A stretch of 47,937 bases of DNA from a virus (IMGVR_UViG_3300042691_013717:1-47937), one strand, 5' to 3'; counted from the stretch's first letter, positions 24,711 to 32,988 are shown. The notes: generated by a model from the sequence alone, not told the origin. Program-made: numbers and translations.

Positions 24711-25620
24711 TTGGATCCTTTCGTCCTAGAATCTGGTACAACTTCTCGTTCTGCTTCTGGTCGCACTGTTGTGATACCCCGCAGTAGTTTGCTTGGCACT
24801 TCAGTGGGATGCCGAACCGCTTCTCGACATACCCGCCCTGCACCATGCTTGCCTGGAACTCTGCTTCCGTTTCGGTGTCGCAGATCATCTTGGCACGCTT
24901 CTTGCCCTCGACCATCACTGCGAAGGAGTCAGGCCCCCTCCACTGCTCCAGCCCGGTGCAGTATATCAGCCTTTCGCCCATCGCCTGAGACATCTCTACC
25001 TCTTGGTGTAGCGCCACACGTTGCTTGATGTAGGCTTCCTGCTGCTCTTTCGGCCACAGGTTTATCTCAATCGCTTTCACCGCACATTCACCATGATCCT
25101 GGCGCTTGAAGAGGTTCCGCTTGTAGTCTCGCATGATTGCCAGAACCGTGGCGCTGGTGACGGTCTTTCCTGTAGAGCGCCGGATCAGATAGGCGTAGCA
25201 GTTCAACTGCTGCTCCCACTCTGCCGCCAAACCCTTGGCAATCTTTGAGGTGGTCGTAACCTTCCAGTCCCAGAGATGAATCGTGCCGTCATCTTTGGTA
25301 GTCTGGAGGTCCGCCTGACCGGAGACAACCCAGCCGTTGACATCGACGAAGTACCGCTCTTCGACGATCCACTCGGGGTTGTAGTCCTGGAGAGCGGCCT
25401 GGGCGTGTGAGTGCCACGCCGTTCCGAACGAAGACCAGACCATGTCTGCTACGTCGAAGCGGTTACCACTCTTGCTCAGGATCCGAACCCGAGGGGATTG
25501 GATCAGGCCCGTGACCGATATGTTTGCATGACCCCGGTCGTAGCTGTCCGCCGTCAGAACCGCGCACACTGGTTCCGGCAGATCGTGCCTGTTCCCGAAG
25601 GATCTCGTTGTAGATGGCAT
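24691..25620 (-). CDS. PD-(D/E)XK exonuclease (RecB/Cas4-like) with C-terminal cysteines
   Basis: 309 residues. The nuclease core shows GTAWHSHAQ (H70), VSGQADL (D104) and HLWDWKVTT (D118, K120), the D...D-x-K signature of the PD-(D/E)XK fold. Near the C-terminus LKCQANYCGVSQQCDQ supplies three Cys that may bind an iron-sulphur cluster together with another residue. It probably resects DNA ends for the ERF annealer. The N-terminal segment SVTGLIQSPRVRIL belongs to the domain, so the start at 25620 is favoured, though this leaves a 158-base overlap with the RHH gene. Confidence 0.8.
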   Translation of the reverse strand: MPSTTRSFGNRHDLPEPVCAVLTADSYDRGHANISVTGLIQSPRVRILSKSGNRFDVADMVWSSFGTAWHSHAQAALQDYNPEWIVEERYFVDVNGWVVSGQADLQTTKDDGTIHLWDWKVTTTSKIAKGLAAEWEQQLNCYAYLIRRSTGKTVTSATVLAIMRDYKRNLFKRQDHGECAVKAIEINLWPKEQQEAYIKQRVALHQEVEMSQAMGERLIYCTGLEQWRGPDSFAVMVEGKKRAKMICDTETEAEFQASMVQGGYVEKRFGIPLKCQANYCGVSQQCDQKQNEKLYQILGRKDPNDQYGD

Positions 25621-25717
25621 CCGTTGCTAACCTCTTTACTGTTGTGTTCCTTTCAATTGCTGCTACTTTCAGATCCCGGTGCAGCTTATCGGGAATTTCA
25701 ACTGTGAGCCGCGCCAT
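25463..25717 (-). CDS. Ribbon-helix-helix (Arc/CopG-like) regulator, overlapping the nuclease gene
   Basis: 84 residues. Residues 1-44 form a ribbon-helix-helix domain: strand MARLTVEIPDKLHRDLKVAA and helices ERNTTVKRLATDAIYNEILREQ. The remaining 40 residues are Gly/Ser-rich, apparently disordered, and are read out of frame over the start of the nuclease gene. It is the first gene of the recombination operon and lies at the divergent promoter, so it may repress its own operon and perhaps the primase-helicase. The start has no Shine-Dalgarno and lies six bases after a -10 box, suggesting a leaderless mRNA. Confidence 0.75.
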   Translation of the reverse strand: MARLTVEIPDKLHRDLKVAAIERNTTVKRLATDAIYNEILREQARSAGTSVRGSDGGQLRPGSCKHIGHGPDPIPSGSDPEQEW

Positions 25718-25798
25718 GAAGACAGGATACAGGAATGTGGGAATGTTGACAAGCGCAAATGTGTTCCATTTTTCGGTTGCCTGATGTACCCTTGAGTG
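25718..25798. promoter_or_regulatory. Divergent control region between RHH gene and primase-helicase
   Basis: On the - strand TTGTCA (25747-25752), 17 bases, then TATCCT (25724-25729) ends six bases before the RHH ATG. On the + strand TTCCAT (25764-25769), 17 bases, then TACCCT (25787-25792) ends six bases before the primase ATG at 25799. Between them GGAATGT is repeated at 25732 and 25740, eight bases apart, and AAATGTG lies at 25757. RHH proteins commonly bind tandem half-sites at similar spacing, so these are candidate operators. Both mRNAs would be leaderless. Inference from pattern. Confidence 0.55.
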
Positions 25799-27589
25799 AT
25801 GGAGACGCAGGAACTACGAAGGCTGGCAGAGCAGTTCATGGAGATGAACCGTGGATCATGGAGAACACCGTGTCCTGCATGCAGCCCGAACCGGAGGAAC
25901 TCTACCGAGCCAGTCCTGTCCTGGTCACACGGGGACAAGGGTGCCGTGTACTGCTGCCACCACTGCTCCATCTCGGGAGTGATTGGAGACATGGGAGACG
26001 ACGATATGAACATTGAAGACCTCGATTCTTTATTTGCGGAAGAGCCGGAGCCAGCGCCGCAGCCAGTGCTAGGGGAAGTGCGGGTGGAGCTTGACCACAT
26101 GGAGTACCTGAAGATGCGTGGGATCTCACTGAGAACGGCGACCGAAGCCAAGCTGTTCAGTGTCACCAAGTTCTTCCGGGAGGGAGGAGAGACACGGTGC
26201 ATCGCTTTCCCCTACTACGATCTATCCGGCACTCTCATCTCCTCCAAGTACCGCTCAGTGAGAGAGAAGAAGTTCACACAAGATCCTGGCGCTGGAGGGT
26301 TGTTGTTTGGGTTGCAGCAGAAGTTCGACTACGATCTGCCGCTTGTGATCTGCGAGGGCGAGATGGATGCCCTGAGTGTTGCTGAAGTTGGTGCCTCCAA
26401 CTGGGTGTCTGTGCCTGCCGGAGCGCCAGCGAAGGGGGAGAAGAACACCAGCCAGAGGTTCTCGTGGTTCTCGGAGTTGCAGGACTTCCTAGAGCGGTTC
26501 AAGACCTACGTCCTGGCGACCGACAACGATGGCCCCGGCAAAGCTCTGCAAGAAGAACTGACCCGCAGATTCGGGCGCTCGAAGTGTCTGACCCTGGACT
26601 ACCCGAACAACTGCAAAGACCTGAACGATGTACTGATGAAGCACGGCAGGGACGCCTTGCAGAACATCCTCGACAACGCCAAGCCTCTTCCGCTGACGGC
26701 GCTGAACACCGCTGACCACTACTACGAGCAGGTCATGGACTTGTTCCTGAAGGGCGATGGTAAGGGTGAGAGTACAGGGTTTGCCAACGTGGACGAGATC
26801 TACACTGTAGCGCCGGGGCAGATGACCGTAGTGACTGGCGTCCCCTCTTCCGGCAAGAGTAACTTCCTCGACCAGATCATGGTGAATCTGGCGCAGCGTA
26901 ACGAGTGGAAGTTCGCTGTAGCCAGCATGGAGAATGAACCTGCCAAGCATCTGGCGAAGCTGTCTGAGATGTACATGAAGAAGCCTTTCTTCCAGGGTTG
27001 GCCTGGGTGCATGACGATTGACGAGGCGAAGAGGGCGCATAGGTGGTGTCAGGATCACTTCGTCTTCTTAGACTTTGCATCCTCGAAGGACCTGCCTACA
27101 CTCGACAGCTTGCTGGATAGAGCATACGCTGCTGTGATTAGATTCGGTATCAAGGGGCTGGTCATAGATCCCTACAACTGCATCGAGGTACAGCGCAGCA
27201 AGGATTCAAACGAGACCGAAGCGGTGTCCAGCATGTTGAGCCGCGTGTCTGCGTTCGCCAAGACATATCAGGTACATGTCTGGTTTGTGGCGCACCCCGC
27301 GAAGATGATGCGAGAGGGTGGCCGCATCCCGGTGCCGACTGGGTACGACATCAGCGGGTCAGCCCACTGGTACAACAAGACTGACTGCGGGATCACGGTG
27401 CAGCGGAAGGACATGGACGGCTACGTCGAGATCCACTCTTGGAAGTGCCGATTCAAGTGGGTCGGGAAGCAGGGGATGGCGCGGTTGAAGTACGACATTC
27501 CCACGAGTACCTACTACGAACTCCCCAACCTGGACCGCTCGGCTTCGGTTGCGGAGATGTTCGCCGACGACAGTCTTGACGGGTTGTAG
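25799..27589 (+). CDS. Primase-helicase, T7 gp4 type
   Basis: 596 residues from ATG 25799 (GTG at 25796 is an alternative). An N-terminal zinc motif CPAC...CCHHC (about residues 25-56) is followed by a TOPRIM domain with CEGEMDALS (about 186-194) and ATDNDGPGK (about 241-249), and a RecA-like helicase domain with Walker A GVPSSGKSN (about 347-355) and Walker B LVIDPYN (about 454-460). It makes RNA primers and unwinds DNA as a hexamer. No phage DNA polymerase is visible in this window. It is the only + strand gene between two - strand operons, and has its own leaderless promoter. Confidence 0.92.
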   Translation: METQELRRLAEQFMEMNRGSWRTPCPACSPNRRNSTEPVLSWSHGDKGAVYCCHHCSISGVIGDMGDDDMNIEDLDSLFAEEPEPAPQPVLGEVRVELDHMEYLKMRGISLRTATEAKLFSVTKFFREGGETRCIAFPYYDLSGTLISSKYRSVREKKFTQDPGAGGLLFGLQQKFDYDLPLVICEGEMDALSVAEVGASNWVSVPAGAPAKGEKNTSQRFSWFSELQDFLERFKTYVLATDNDGPGKALQEELTRRFGRSKCLTLDYPNNCKDLNDVLMKHGRDALQNILDNAKPLPLTALNTADHYYEQVMDLFLKGDGKGESTGFANVDEIYTVAPGQMTVVTGVPSSGKSNFLDQIMVNLAQRNEWKFAVASMENEPAKHLAKLSEMYMKKPFFQGWPGCMTIDEAKRAHRWCQDHFVFLDFASSKDLPTLDSLLDRAYAAVIRFGIKGLVIDPYNCIEVQRSKDSNETEAVSSMLSRVSAFAKTYQVHVWFVAHPAKMMREGGRIPVPTGYDISGSAHWYNKTDCGITVQRKDMDGYVEIHSWKCRFKWVGKQGMARLKYDIPTSTYYELPNLDRSASVAEMFADDSLDGL

Positions 27590-27594
27590 GTCCG

Positions 27595-28548
27595 TCAGGA
27601 CTTGGCAAGCATACGGGCGTAGGCTTCGGCCTTGGTGGCACCGATGTCGTCCAGACCGTACTTGTGGAGGTGGACCCACCTGTCCGGGTCCTCTTGTTTG
27701 AAGGTATGCTTTTCCCCGTTCTTCTCGGCGCAGACATATCCCTTGTGTTTAGAGTTCTTGCTGAACACCTGGAGGCATATCGTATCGCTGGTCTCTTCTA
27801 CGATATTGGCGCAGAAGACATTGCGTATCCCATAGAGTGCCACAAAAGAGGGAGACATCAGATTGAAAGGCAGGAGATCAACCTCTCGCTTGATCGCTCT
27901 ATTCTCCCCGTACGCAACGATCTTCATATCAGAGAAGCGCAGAGTCCAGCCCTTGCTGTAGTCCGAAGGAGTGGTCGAAGATCCTTGCTTGAAGTCAGCG
28001 CAGTTACCGCTGTACGAGATGACCAGGGACTGCACGATTGATTCAAGTTGCGCGTTTCGCTTGGTTTTCAGCCTGCGGTAGTCTCGCTGGCGCTGGGTGA
28101 AGCGGTGCTCGCGGAGGGTGTAGTGCGGCGCATTGTAGCGCCCTACTTGATCCTTGAATCCAAGCCGCCTGTAGGTAGACCTGATTCTCCCAAGTCTTGT
28201 TTCTATGTGATTAGCTACCAGACCGCCGTAAGAGTAACCGCCGAAAGCCGATGACGCAAAGAAGAGCAGCGACCGAACCCTGGACTGGCAATCTGAAGAC
28301 GGAAACACTTCAAGGAACCTGTTGATAAGCAGCCGATGCAATTCCCCTTCATTGGGGGTATTATTGCTTCCAGCCACCCAGCTTTCACCATCCCAGAGAA
28401 TCCTCTGAAATGAGAAGTCAGACCGCTTCCCTTGAATAAACACGGCACACTTCTTGTTGTACACAATGTCTCTCTCAATATTTGTCCCATCATGGAGGAG
28501 GACTTGCGCCCTCCCCATGGATAGCATCGCGGTGTAGTCAGTAATCAT
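27595..28548 (-). CDS. Hypothetical basic protein, last gene of the MoxR-VWA operon
   Basis: 317 residues; AGGAG is positioned six bases before the ATG. Mixed alpha/beta composition with a basic central region (TYRRLGFKDQVGRYNAPH, then RQRDYRRLKTKRN) and a C-terminal part ending DDIGATKAEAYARMLAKS. No family recognised. It lies ten bases after the VWA protein gene and converges with the primase-helicase, five bases apart. Position suggests it may work with the MoxR-VWA module, possibly as a nucleic-acid-binding component; this is speculative. Confidence 0.6.
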   Translation of the reverse strand: MITDYTAMLSMGRAQVLLHDGTNIERDIVYNKKCAVFIQGKRSDFSFQRILWDGESWVAGSNNTPNEGELHRLLINRFLEVFPSSDCQSRVRSLLFFASSAFGGYSYGGLVANHIETRLGRIRSTYRRLGFKDQVGRYNAPHYTLREHRFTQRQRDYRRLKTKRNAQLESIVQSLVISYSGNCADFKQGSSTTPSDYSKGWTLRFSDMKIVAYGENRAIKREVDLLPFNLMSPSFVALYGIRNVFCANIVEETSDTICLQVFSKNSKHKGYVCAEKNGEKHTFKQEDPDRWVHLHKYGLDDIGATKAEAYARMLAKS

Positions 28549-28557
28549 GGTTGTCTC

Positions 28558-29742
28558 CTATGCTTTAACCGTCTTGATCTTCACGATCTGCCCGAAGGGA
28601 ACCTCGCCCCGGAAGTTGCCGTACTGCATCCACAGAACCGGATACTCCGGCTCCGGCCCGAAGTCGTAGCACTCCAGGTCCGTCAGGTACACGCAGCACT
28701 TGGGCTTGATCTCGTTGTCCTGGGCGTACTTGAACACCGGGGAGAAGCGAGTTCCACCAGACTGCACCTTGCACCCGTCCAGTTCCATCGGCGCTCCCGG
28801 CTTGAACTGGTCATGCTTGTACACAGATGCATCGCAGTACACAACGTGAAGCCTCTCGGGCTTAACGCGGGTCAGGAAGTGGTTGATCATGCCGACGAAG
28901 TTCTCCAGCACGTCATGCGAGATGGAGCCAGAGGTATCGACGGCGACCATCAGTTCGCCAACGCCATCCTTAAGGATGCTCGGCAGGTACATGTCCTGCC
29001 CGATGAAGCGGCGCGAGGGGCGCTGCCAAGTGTAGTCGCGAGGGTAGATCGGCGCGACGAACTTCTCAAACAGGTGACGGTAGTCCTCCTCAGGCTCGCG
29101 GGACTTGAGAAGAACATCGCGCAGGTTGCCCGGCATCTTGCCAGCCGCCTGGGCGTTGGACTCGGCCTGGCTCGTGATGGTCTTGATCTCCTCCTCCATC
29201 TTCTGGCGCTCCTCGGCAGTCCCTTTGGGGTCGAGGACATCGCCGTTGCTGTAGTCGCGACCGGAGCCAGAGCCGTCACCGCTGCTCTTGCCCTTGCCCT
29301 TCGGTTGCGCCGGAAGTAGATCGTAGATCTGCTCCCAGGACATGCCCTCGTAGGTCCGGTCGATCAATGCACCCTGCGGCAGCTTGTACTGGGCATCGGT
29401 CAGCAACAGGTTGACGGCGTAGTCCATCGCCATGTTGGCGCGCATCTGGTCGCGCCCGTTCAGGCGCAGCGGGTGGAGAAGGGCAACGTGCATGATCTCG
29501 TGGATCGCAACGGCCTTGACTTCCTCGGCGCTCATCTCCAGGACGAACTGCGGATTGTATACCACGCAGGTGCCATCGGTCGCCATGGTCGGGCAGTTGT
29601 CGTCGGCAACCCACGGCAGGCGCATCGCAATAGAACCGAAGAACGGTTCCGCGCCGATTGCCATGCGTACGTTCTGGCGCACGATCTTCTGGGCGGCTTC
29701 GCGATGCTTGTCAGTGGACGGGGTGTGTACTGTGGTGTTCAT
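28558..29742 (-). CDS. VWA-like protein with putative metallopeptidase domain
   Basis: 394 residues from ATG 29742, with AAGGAG five bases upstream; the frame extends to 29769 without need. The N-terminal domain has AVAIHEIMHVALLHP with HExxH at 81-85 (putative metallopeptidase, DUF2201/PF13203-like). A Gly/Ser/Lys linker (about 147-175) leads to the VWA-like domain with MIDAS VDTSGSIS at 268-275 and a downstream SGGTRFSP. It forms a three-gene set with a MoxR-type ATPase and a long helical protein. MoxR-VWA pairs are usually ATP-driven protein or cofactor-remodelling machines; the target here is unknown. Confidence 0.8.
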   Translation of the reverse strand: MNTTVHTPSTDKHREAAQKIVRQNVRMAIGAEPFFGSIAMRLPWVADDNCPTMATDGTCVVYNPQFVLEMSAEEVKAVAIHEIMHVALLHPLRLNGRDQMRANMAMDYAVNLLLTDAQYKLPQGALIDRTYEGMSWEQIYDLLPAQPKGKGKSSGDGSGSGRDYSNGDVLDPKGTAEERQKMEEEIKTITSQAESNAQAAGKMPGNLRDVLLKSREPEEDYRHLFEKFVAPIYPRDYTWQRPSRRFIGQDMYLPSILKDGVGELMVAVDTSGSISHDVLENFVGMINHFLTRVKPERLHVVYCDASVYKHDQFKPGAPMELDGCKVQSGGTRFSPVFKYAQDNEIKPKCCVYLTDLECYDFGPEPEYPVLWMQYGNFRGEVPFGQIVKIKTVKA

Positions 29743-29752
29743 GTTGTCTCCT

Positions 29753-29768
29753 TGTCCAAATTTGGACA
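29753..29768. promoter_or_regulatory. Perfect palindrome TGTCCAAATTTGGACA before the VWA gene
   Basis: A 16-base perfect inverted repeat directly upstream of the AAGGAG of the VWA gene. Its arms GTCCAA/TTGGAC recur at 32989, 33233 and 36152. It may be an operator or an mRNA hairpin that controls translation of this gene. Confidence 0.65.
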
Positions 29769-29796
29769 CTGTAATTTTGTGTTGAGGGTGTCGCCG

Positions 29797-30675
29797 TTAG
29801 GCGAACAACCCTCCCATCGTCTTCGCGATAGCGGCAGCGTCCTCGGCAATCGACTTCGCCTGAGCAGCAACGTCGAGCCGGGCGGCATCGTTCTCCCGCA
29901 GCACGTCTGCCTTGTACTGGCACAACTCGTGGTCGATGCGCCGCGCCATGTCGTTGAGTTTGGCGTTGCCTGTCACGTTGAGACGGGGCAAGAGCGAAGC
30001 AAGTTCGATTGTGTTGTCAATCAACGAGTCATGGAAGCTGCCTTCGCGAGTCCCGGTGTAGCCTTCCAGCCGCTCGGCAACGTGCGAGGTTTGGATATAG
30101 ATGCGCTCAAAGAGATCCAGCACGGCACTGTCGTAGTTGGCGGCGAGGCGCTGCTGCATGTCCCGCTCCATCTCGTCAAGGATGGACTGCTGGAGATCCA
30201 CCCGGAAGTCCCCGGCGTCAGGCACCGGAGAAAAGGACACAGACCAATCGAACTTGCCGCGAATGTCCTGGATAGCAGGGAATTCTGACGGGTCGAACAG
30301 TCCGTTGAGGCGATACCGCGCTTCGTCGATCACATCAGGGTAGCTCGCGACGAACTTATCGAGCGCCGCCTGATGTTTCGCGTGGAAGGTAGACATACCC
30401 TCCTGGTAGCTGGTGAAGTTGGCCGTGGGCAGGATGCGGATTCCGTCCGCATCGAGCCAAGGCAGCGTCTGGGTGTAGTGGAACTTCCGCGCCAGCGAGA
30501 TGTTGCTGGAGAGTTCCTGGAGGTACTTCTTGGCGGCGAGTTGCTTGTTGAACCGCCCGACCTCCCCCTTCGTGCCGTGATTGGCTTCGACCTCAGAGGT
30601 CGCCTTCTTGTCGTACTTCCGGGCCGTCCACTGCGAGACGGCGAAGCGAACGAGGACTGCATTATTATTCAACAT
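29797..30675 (-). CDS. Long helical partner protein of the MoxR-VWA module (DUF3150-like)
   Basis: 292 residues, AGGAG before ATG. It opens MLNNNAVLVRFAVSQWTARK and is largely helical, with FNKQLAAKKYLQELSSNISL, the segment TLPWLDADGIRILPT, and PVPDAGDFRVDLQQ. The C-terminus is a charged coiled helix. Proteins of this size and layout commonly sit between a MoxR-type ATPase and a VWA gene in phages and plasmids (DUF3150 group); similarity is by layout and not strong sequence. Function unknown, likely structural within the complex. Confidence 0.6.
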   Translation of the reverse strand: MLNNNAVLVRFAVSQWTARKYDKKATSEVEANHGTKGEVGRFNKQLAAKKYLQELSSNISLARKFHYTQTLPWLDADGIRILPTANFTSYQEGMSTFHAKHQAALDKFVASYPDVIDEARYRLNGLFDPSEFPAIQDIRGKFDWSVSFSPVPDAGDFRVDLQQSILDEMERDMQQRLAANYDSAVLDLFERIYIQTSHVAERLEGYTGTREGSFHDSLIDNTIELASLLPRLNVTGNAKLNDMARRIDHELCQYKADVLRENDAARLDVAAQAKSIAEDAAAIAKTMGGLFA

Positions 30676-30699
30676 GGTAGTCTCCTATATCTCCTGGTG

Positions 30700-31728
30700 T
30701 TAGAACATCAACTGCGAGTATTCGGGGCGAGAGATCATCTCGATGATGGGGCGAGACGTGGGCGCAGCTTTGTCGCGCTTGCACACGTCCTTGAGGAACA
30801 GGCACCCGTACTCCGGCGACAGTCGCTGTATGTAGGTGCAGAGGGCCTTCGAGTTCTGCTTGTCCCAATTAGAGGACAGGTAGATAGAGGTCGCGTAGTT
30901 GGCACTGAGGTCCTTCGGCACAGGGACGGATTCAGGGTCGCGGATGATGGCGCTCAGTTGCGGCAGTGACTGCCACGTCTTGAGGAACCCCAGGAACTCG
31001 TACCCGGTGCCGGAACCGATGGTGCCGCGGATCATGTCGCCAACCACGTCATCACTGGGCTGCTGGTCGAGGATGCGGGAGAGGAACTCGACAGAGCGCG
31101 GAGTGCAGAAGGCGTAGTCGTTCTTGGCGGGTTGCTGCACGAGCAAGTCCTTGCGGAACCCGAAGAAGGCGCGGATCTCGGGGCGGATGTGCGGGGTGAT
31201 AGGGCGAGGGGCGATGATCTCCACCTCGTCGTTCTGGTATCCACCCGCAGCCCACTCAAGCCAGGAATCGTAGCCGGATTCAAGCTCGATGTGCAGGAAG
31301 CGGTTCATGAGCGGGGCCGGGGGCTGGTTGTAGTTGCCGCCGTCCTTGGCACGGTTGCCCGTGGCGCAGATGTACGCGCCGTCAGGCAGGGAGTAGTCGC
31401 CCAGGCGGCGCTCCAGGACCAACTGATACAGGGCGCACTGCACAGACATGGGGGCGTCAGGCAACTCCTCGACGGCGATCAGGGTGTTGCCGTCCTTGGG
31501 GAGCCAGTTGGGGATAGCGCGGTAGCAGACGCCGTCCTTGACGTAGGGGATGCCCATGTCGACGGGGTCCATCTGCGTGGGCCGCACGTCGATATGTTCC
31601 CGGCGCAGAGCAGCGGTGACGGTGCGGATGATGGCGCTCTTGCCGATACCCGCCTGACCCCAGACCCACAGCGGGACCTGAGCATTGATGGCGACCTGGA
31701 TCGCCCTCTTGAACTGATTGGCAAACAT
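30700..31728 (-). CDS. MoxR-type AAA+ ATPase
   Basis: 342 residues from ATG 31728, with AAGGAG eight bases upstream; the frame to 31827 has no RBS. Walker A GQAGIGKS at 24-31, Walker B LIAVEELPDA at 83-92, sensor-1-like ICATGNR and a downstream helical lid with PLMNRFLHIELE. This layout matches MoxR/RavA-clade AAA+ proteins, which form hexamers that remodel partner complexes with VWA proteins. It is the first of three successive module genes. The arginine-finger residue was not assigned. Confidence 0.88.
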   Translation of the reverse strand: MFANQFKRAIQVAINAQVPLWVWGQAGIGKSAIIRTVTAALRREHIDVRPTQMDPVDMGIPYVKDGVCYRAIPNWLPKDGNTLIAVEELPDAPMSVQCALYQLVLERRLGDYSLPDGAYICATGNRAKDGGNYNQPPAPLMNRFLHIELESGYDSWLEWAAGGYQNDEVEIIAPRPITPHIRPEIRAFFGFRKDLLVQQPAKNDYAFCTPRSVEFLSRILDQQPSDDVVGDMIRGTIGSGTGYEFLGFLKTWQSLPQLSAIIRDPESVPVPKDLSANYATSIYLSSNWDKQNSKALCTYIQRLSPEYGCLFLKDVCKRDKAAPTSRPIIEMISRPEYSQLMF

Positions 31729-31759
31729 GTGATCTTCTCCTTGGTTTGGTTGGTTTGGG

Positions 31760-32083
31760 TTAGAACTTCGCGCCGTCGATAATCTGGTTGACCATGGTTT
31801 CACGTTCAACGGTATCGATGGACTCATCCTGGGGCTTGTACAGGTAGGTCTGGTGCTTCTTCGCGAACGACATGAAGAACGGCTTGACGGTAGCCGTGTA
31901 CTTGGCTTCGCAGTCGGAGACCGGGAAGATGTCGGACTCGAACTCGTTCAGGATGATGTAGCACTCCTGCCCGGCTAGTTGCGGTTGATCTTCCAGGCGC
32001 TTGCGGAGCGCCGAAAGTTGAGAGAACCCATCGCGCAGGGCGATTGCAGAGATCGCGCCGAACAACTCGGTGGCGCTAAACAT
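31760..32083 (-). CDS. Hypothetical protein upstream of the MoxR gene
   Basis: 107 residues from ATG 32083, with GGAGG nine bases before; TTG at 32086 is possible. Helical N-terminus (FSATELFGAISAIALRDGFS), then ECYIILNEFESDIFPVSDCE and TVKPFFMSFAKKHQTYLYK. No family recognised. It overlaps the upstream gene by eight bases, and lies about 30 bases before the MoxR ATPase gene. Confidence 0.6.
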   Translation of the reverse strand: MFSATELFGAISAIALRDGFSQLSALRKRLEDQPQLAGQECYIILNEFESDIFPVSDCEAKYTATVKPFFMSFAKKHQTYLYKPQDESIDTVERETMVNQIIDGAKF

Positions 32084-32393
32084 CAAGCATTTCCTCCGCT
32101 TTCCTGATTAGATCCCAAACCTTCTCGTCTTTGGATTCCATGTAGATAGACCTGAGGAGCGGGAGCGCCTCCTGGATGACCAACTCCTTCTCGCCCATCT
32201 CCCGCAAGATAATGCGCGGGTTCCCGGTCGAGTGGTTGTGCGCTGCTCTCATCGCCGAAGTCTCAGCGGAGTTCAGGAAGAATTCTCCGGTGCGTGGTGG
32301 CCGGAACTCCCCGGTCTTTGCGTATCCTGCGGGGTTCCTGGGGTCGGTCAACCCGTAAACGTCTTCGGTGGAAATGGTGATACTGTATGTCAT
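32076..32393 (-). CDS. Hypothetical protein
   Basis: 105 residues; AAGGAG precedes the ATG. MTYSITISTEDVYGLTDPRN leads to a Gly/Thr-rich middle and an amphipathic C-terminal helix (LRSIYMESKDEKVWDLIRKA). No family recognised; shares tight spacing with its neighbours. Confidence 0.6.
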   Translation of the reverse strand: MTYSITISTEDVYGLTDPRNPAGYAKTGEFRPPRTGEFFLNSAETSAMRAAHNHSTGNPRIILREMGEKELVIQEALPLLRSIYMESKDEKVWDLIRKAEEMLDV

Positions 32394-32403
32394 GTTTTCT
32401 CCT

Positions 32404-32595
32404 TTACTTGGCGCTTTCCAGCGGACACCACTCAGGGAACGGTCCGTGTTCCTCGTCGGGCCGCTGGATCAGGACAGGGGCGGGGAAGTTGCGGCACTCC
32501 ATCAGATACCCGCGCCCGTTGGGGTAGGGGATAGTCGTCTCCCCGCAGTGTGGGCAGCGCCCACAGTATTGAATGTTGATTGTTACTCGCTTCAA
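32404..32595 (-). CDS. Small Cys-rich, zinc-ribbon-like protein
   Basis: 63 residues, TTG start with GGAGG five bases upstream. Cysteines in IQYCGRCPHCGETTIPYPN and the later MECRNFPAP and PEWCPLES suggest a zinc-binding fold. Small Cys-rich proteins with an ending like '(P/F)xWCPL' are common in phage early operons. Possible transcription or host-interaction role; unproven. Confidence 0.6.
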   Translation of the reverse strand: MKRVTINIQYCGRCPHCGETTIPYPNGRGYLMECRNFPAPVLIQRPDEEHGPFPEWCPLESAK

Positions 32596-32605
32596 CGTAG
32601 CCTCC

Positions 32606-32725
32606 TTATGCCTTGAAGCTCATGTAGATCACTGCCGCGAACAGCAGCGCCCACAGTGTGTATCCTAGCACGTCTTTTACAGCAGTGTCGTACTGCGCCA
32701 TCGTCTTCAGTACCCTGCACTTCAT
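32606..32725 (-). CDS. 39-residue single-helix membrane protein (paralogue A)
   Basis: Too short for normal gene calls, but supported by GGAGGAG six bases before ATG and an ATGA overlap with the upstream gene. The product starts MKCRVLKTMAQYDTAVKDVL and ends in a membrane helix LWALLFAAVIYMSFKA. A partial paralogue with the same ending lies at 33248-33374. A lysis, superinfection or membrane-anchor role is possible but unknown. Confidence 0.6.
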   Translation of the reverse strand: MKCRVLKTMAQYDTAVKDVLGYTLWALLFAAVIYMSFKA

Positions 32726-32958
32726 TTTCCACTCCTCCATCTGGAATTCGGTTTCGAGTATACCACGCCGCTATCCACCACGAACCCTGCCTTGCGACCA
32801 CAGACGGTCATGGCGAGGTATGCTGTATCCACCCGAAACACGGGGCGGATACGCGATGCGAGTTGCGATATCGTCATTGGGCCTTCGGAGTCCAGGAGAT
32901 CGCGTACGATCTCCCGGCAAACCCCGGCGTCGAGGATGTGCTTTTTGCGTTTAGCCAT
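32722..32958 (-). CDS. Possible winged-helix DNA-binding protein
   Basis: 78 residues; AAGGAG is nine bases before ATG. Basic start MAKRKKHILDAGVCREIVRD, then helix-turn-helix-like GPMTISQLASRIRPVFRVDT followed by a strand-turn VCGRKAGFVVDSGVVYSKPN. This order (helices, recognition-type helix, beta wing) fits a winged-helix fold, but no named family was recognised. Its 5' region holds an operator-like palindrome (32989-33006). Confidence 0.5.
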   Translation of the reverse strand: MAKRKKHILDAGVCREIVRDLLDSEGPMTISQLASRIRPVFRVDTAYLAMTVCGRKAGFVVDSGVVYSKPNSRWRSGK

Positions 32959-32988
32959 GTTAGGCTTCTCCTTAATTATTAAACGTGC

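Noticed and set aside
23694-25028. 444-residue + strand open frame
   Set aside because: Antisense to the ERF, nuclease and small ssDNA-binding-like genes; Leu/Arg/Val-rich mirror sequence with no RBS.
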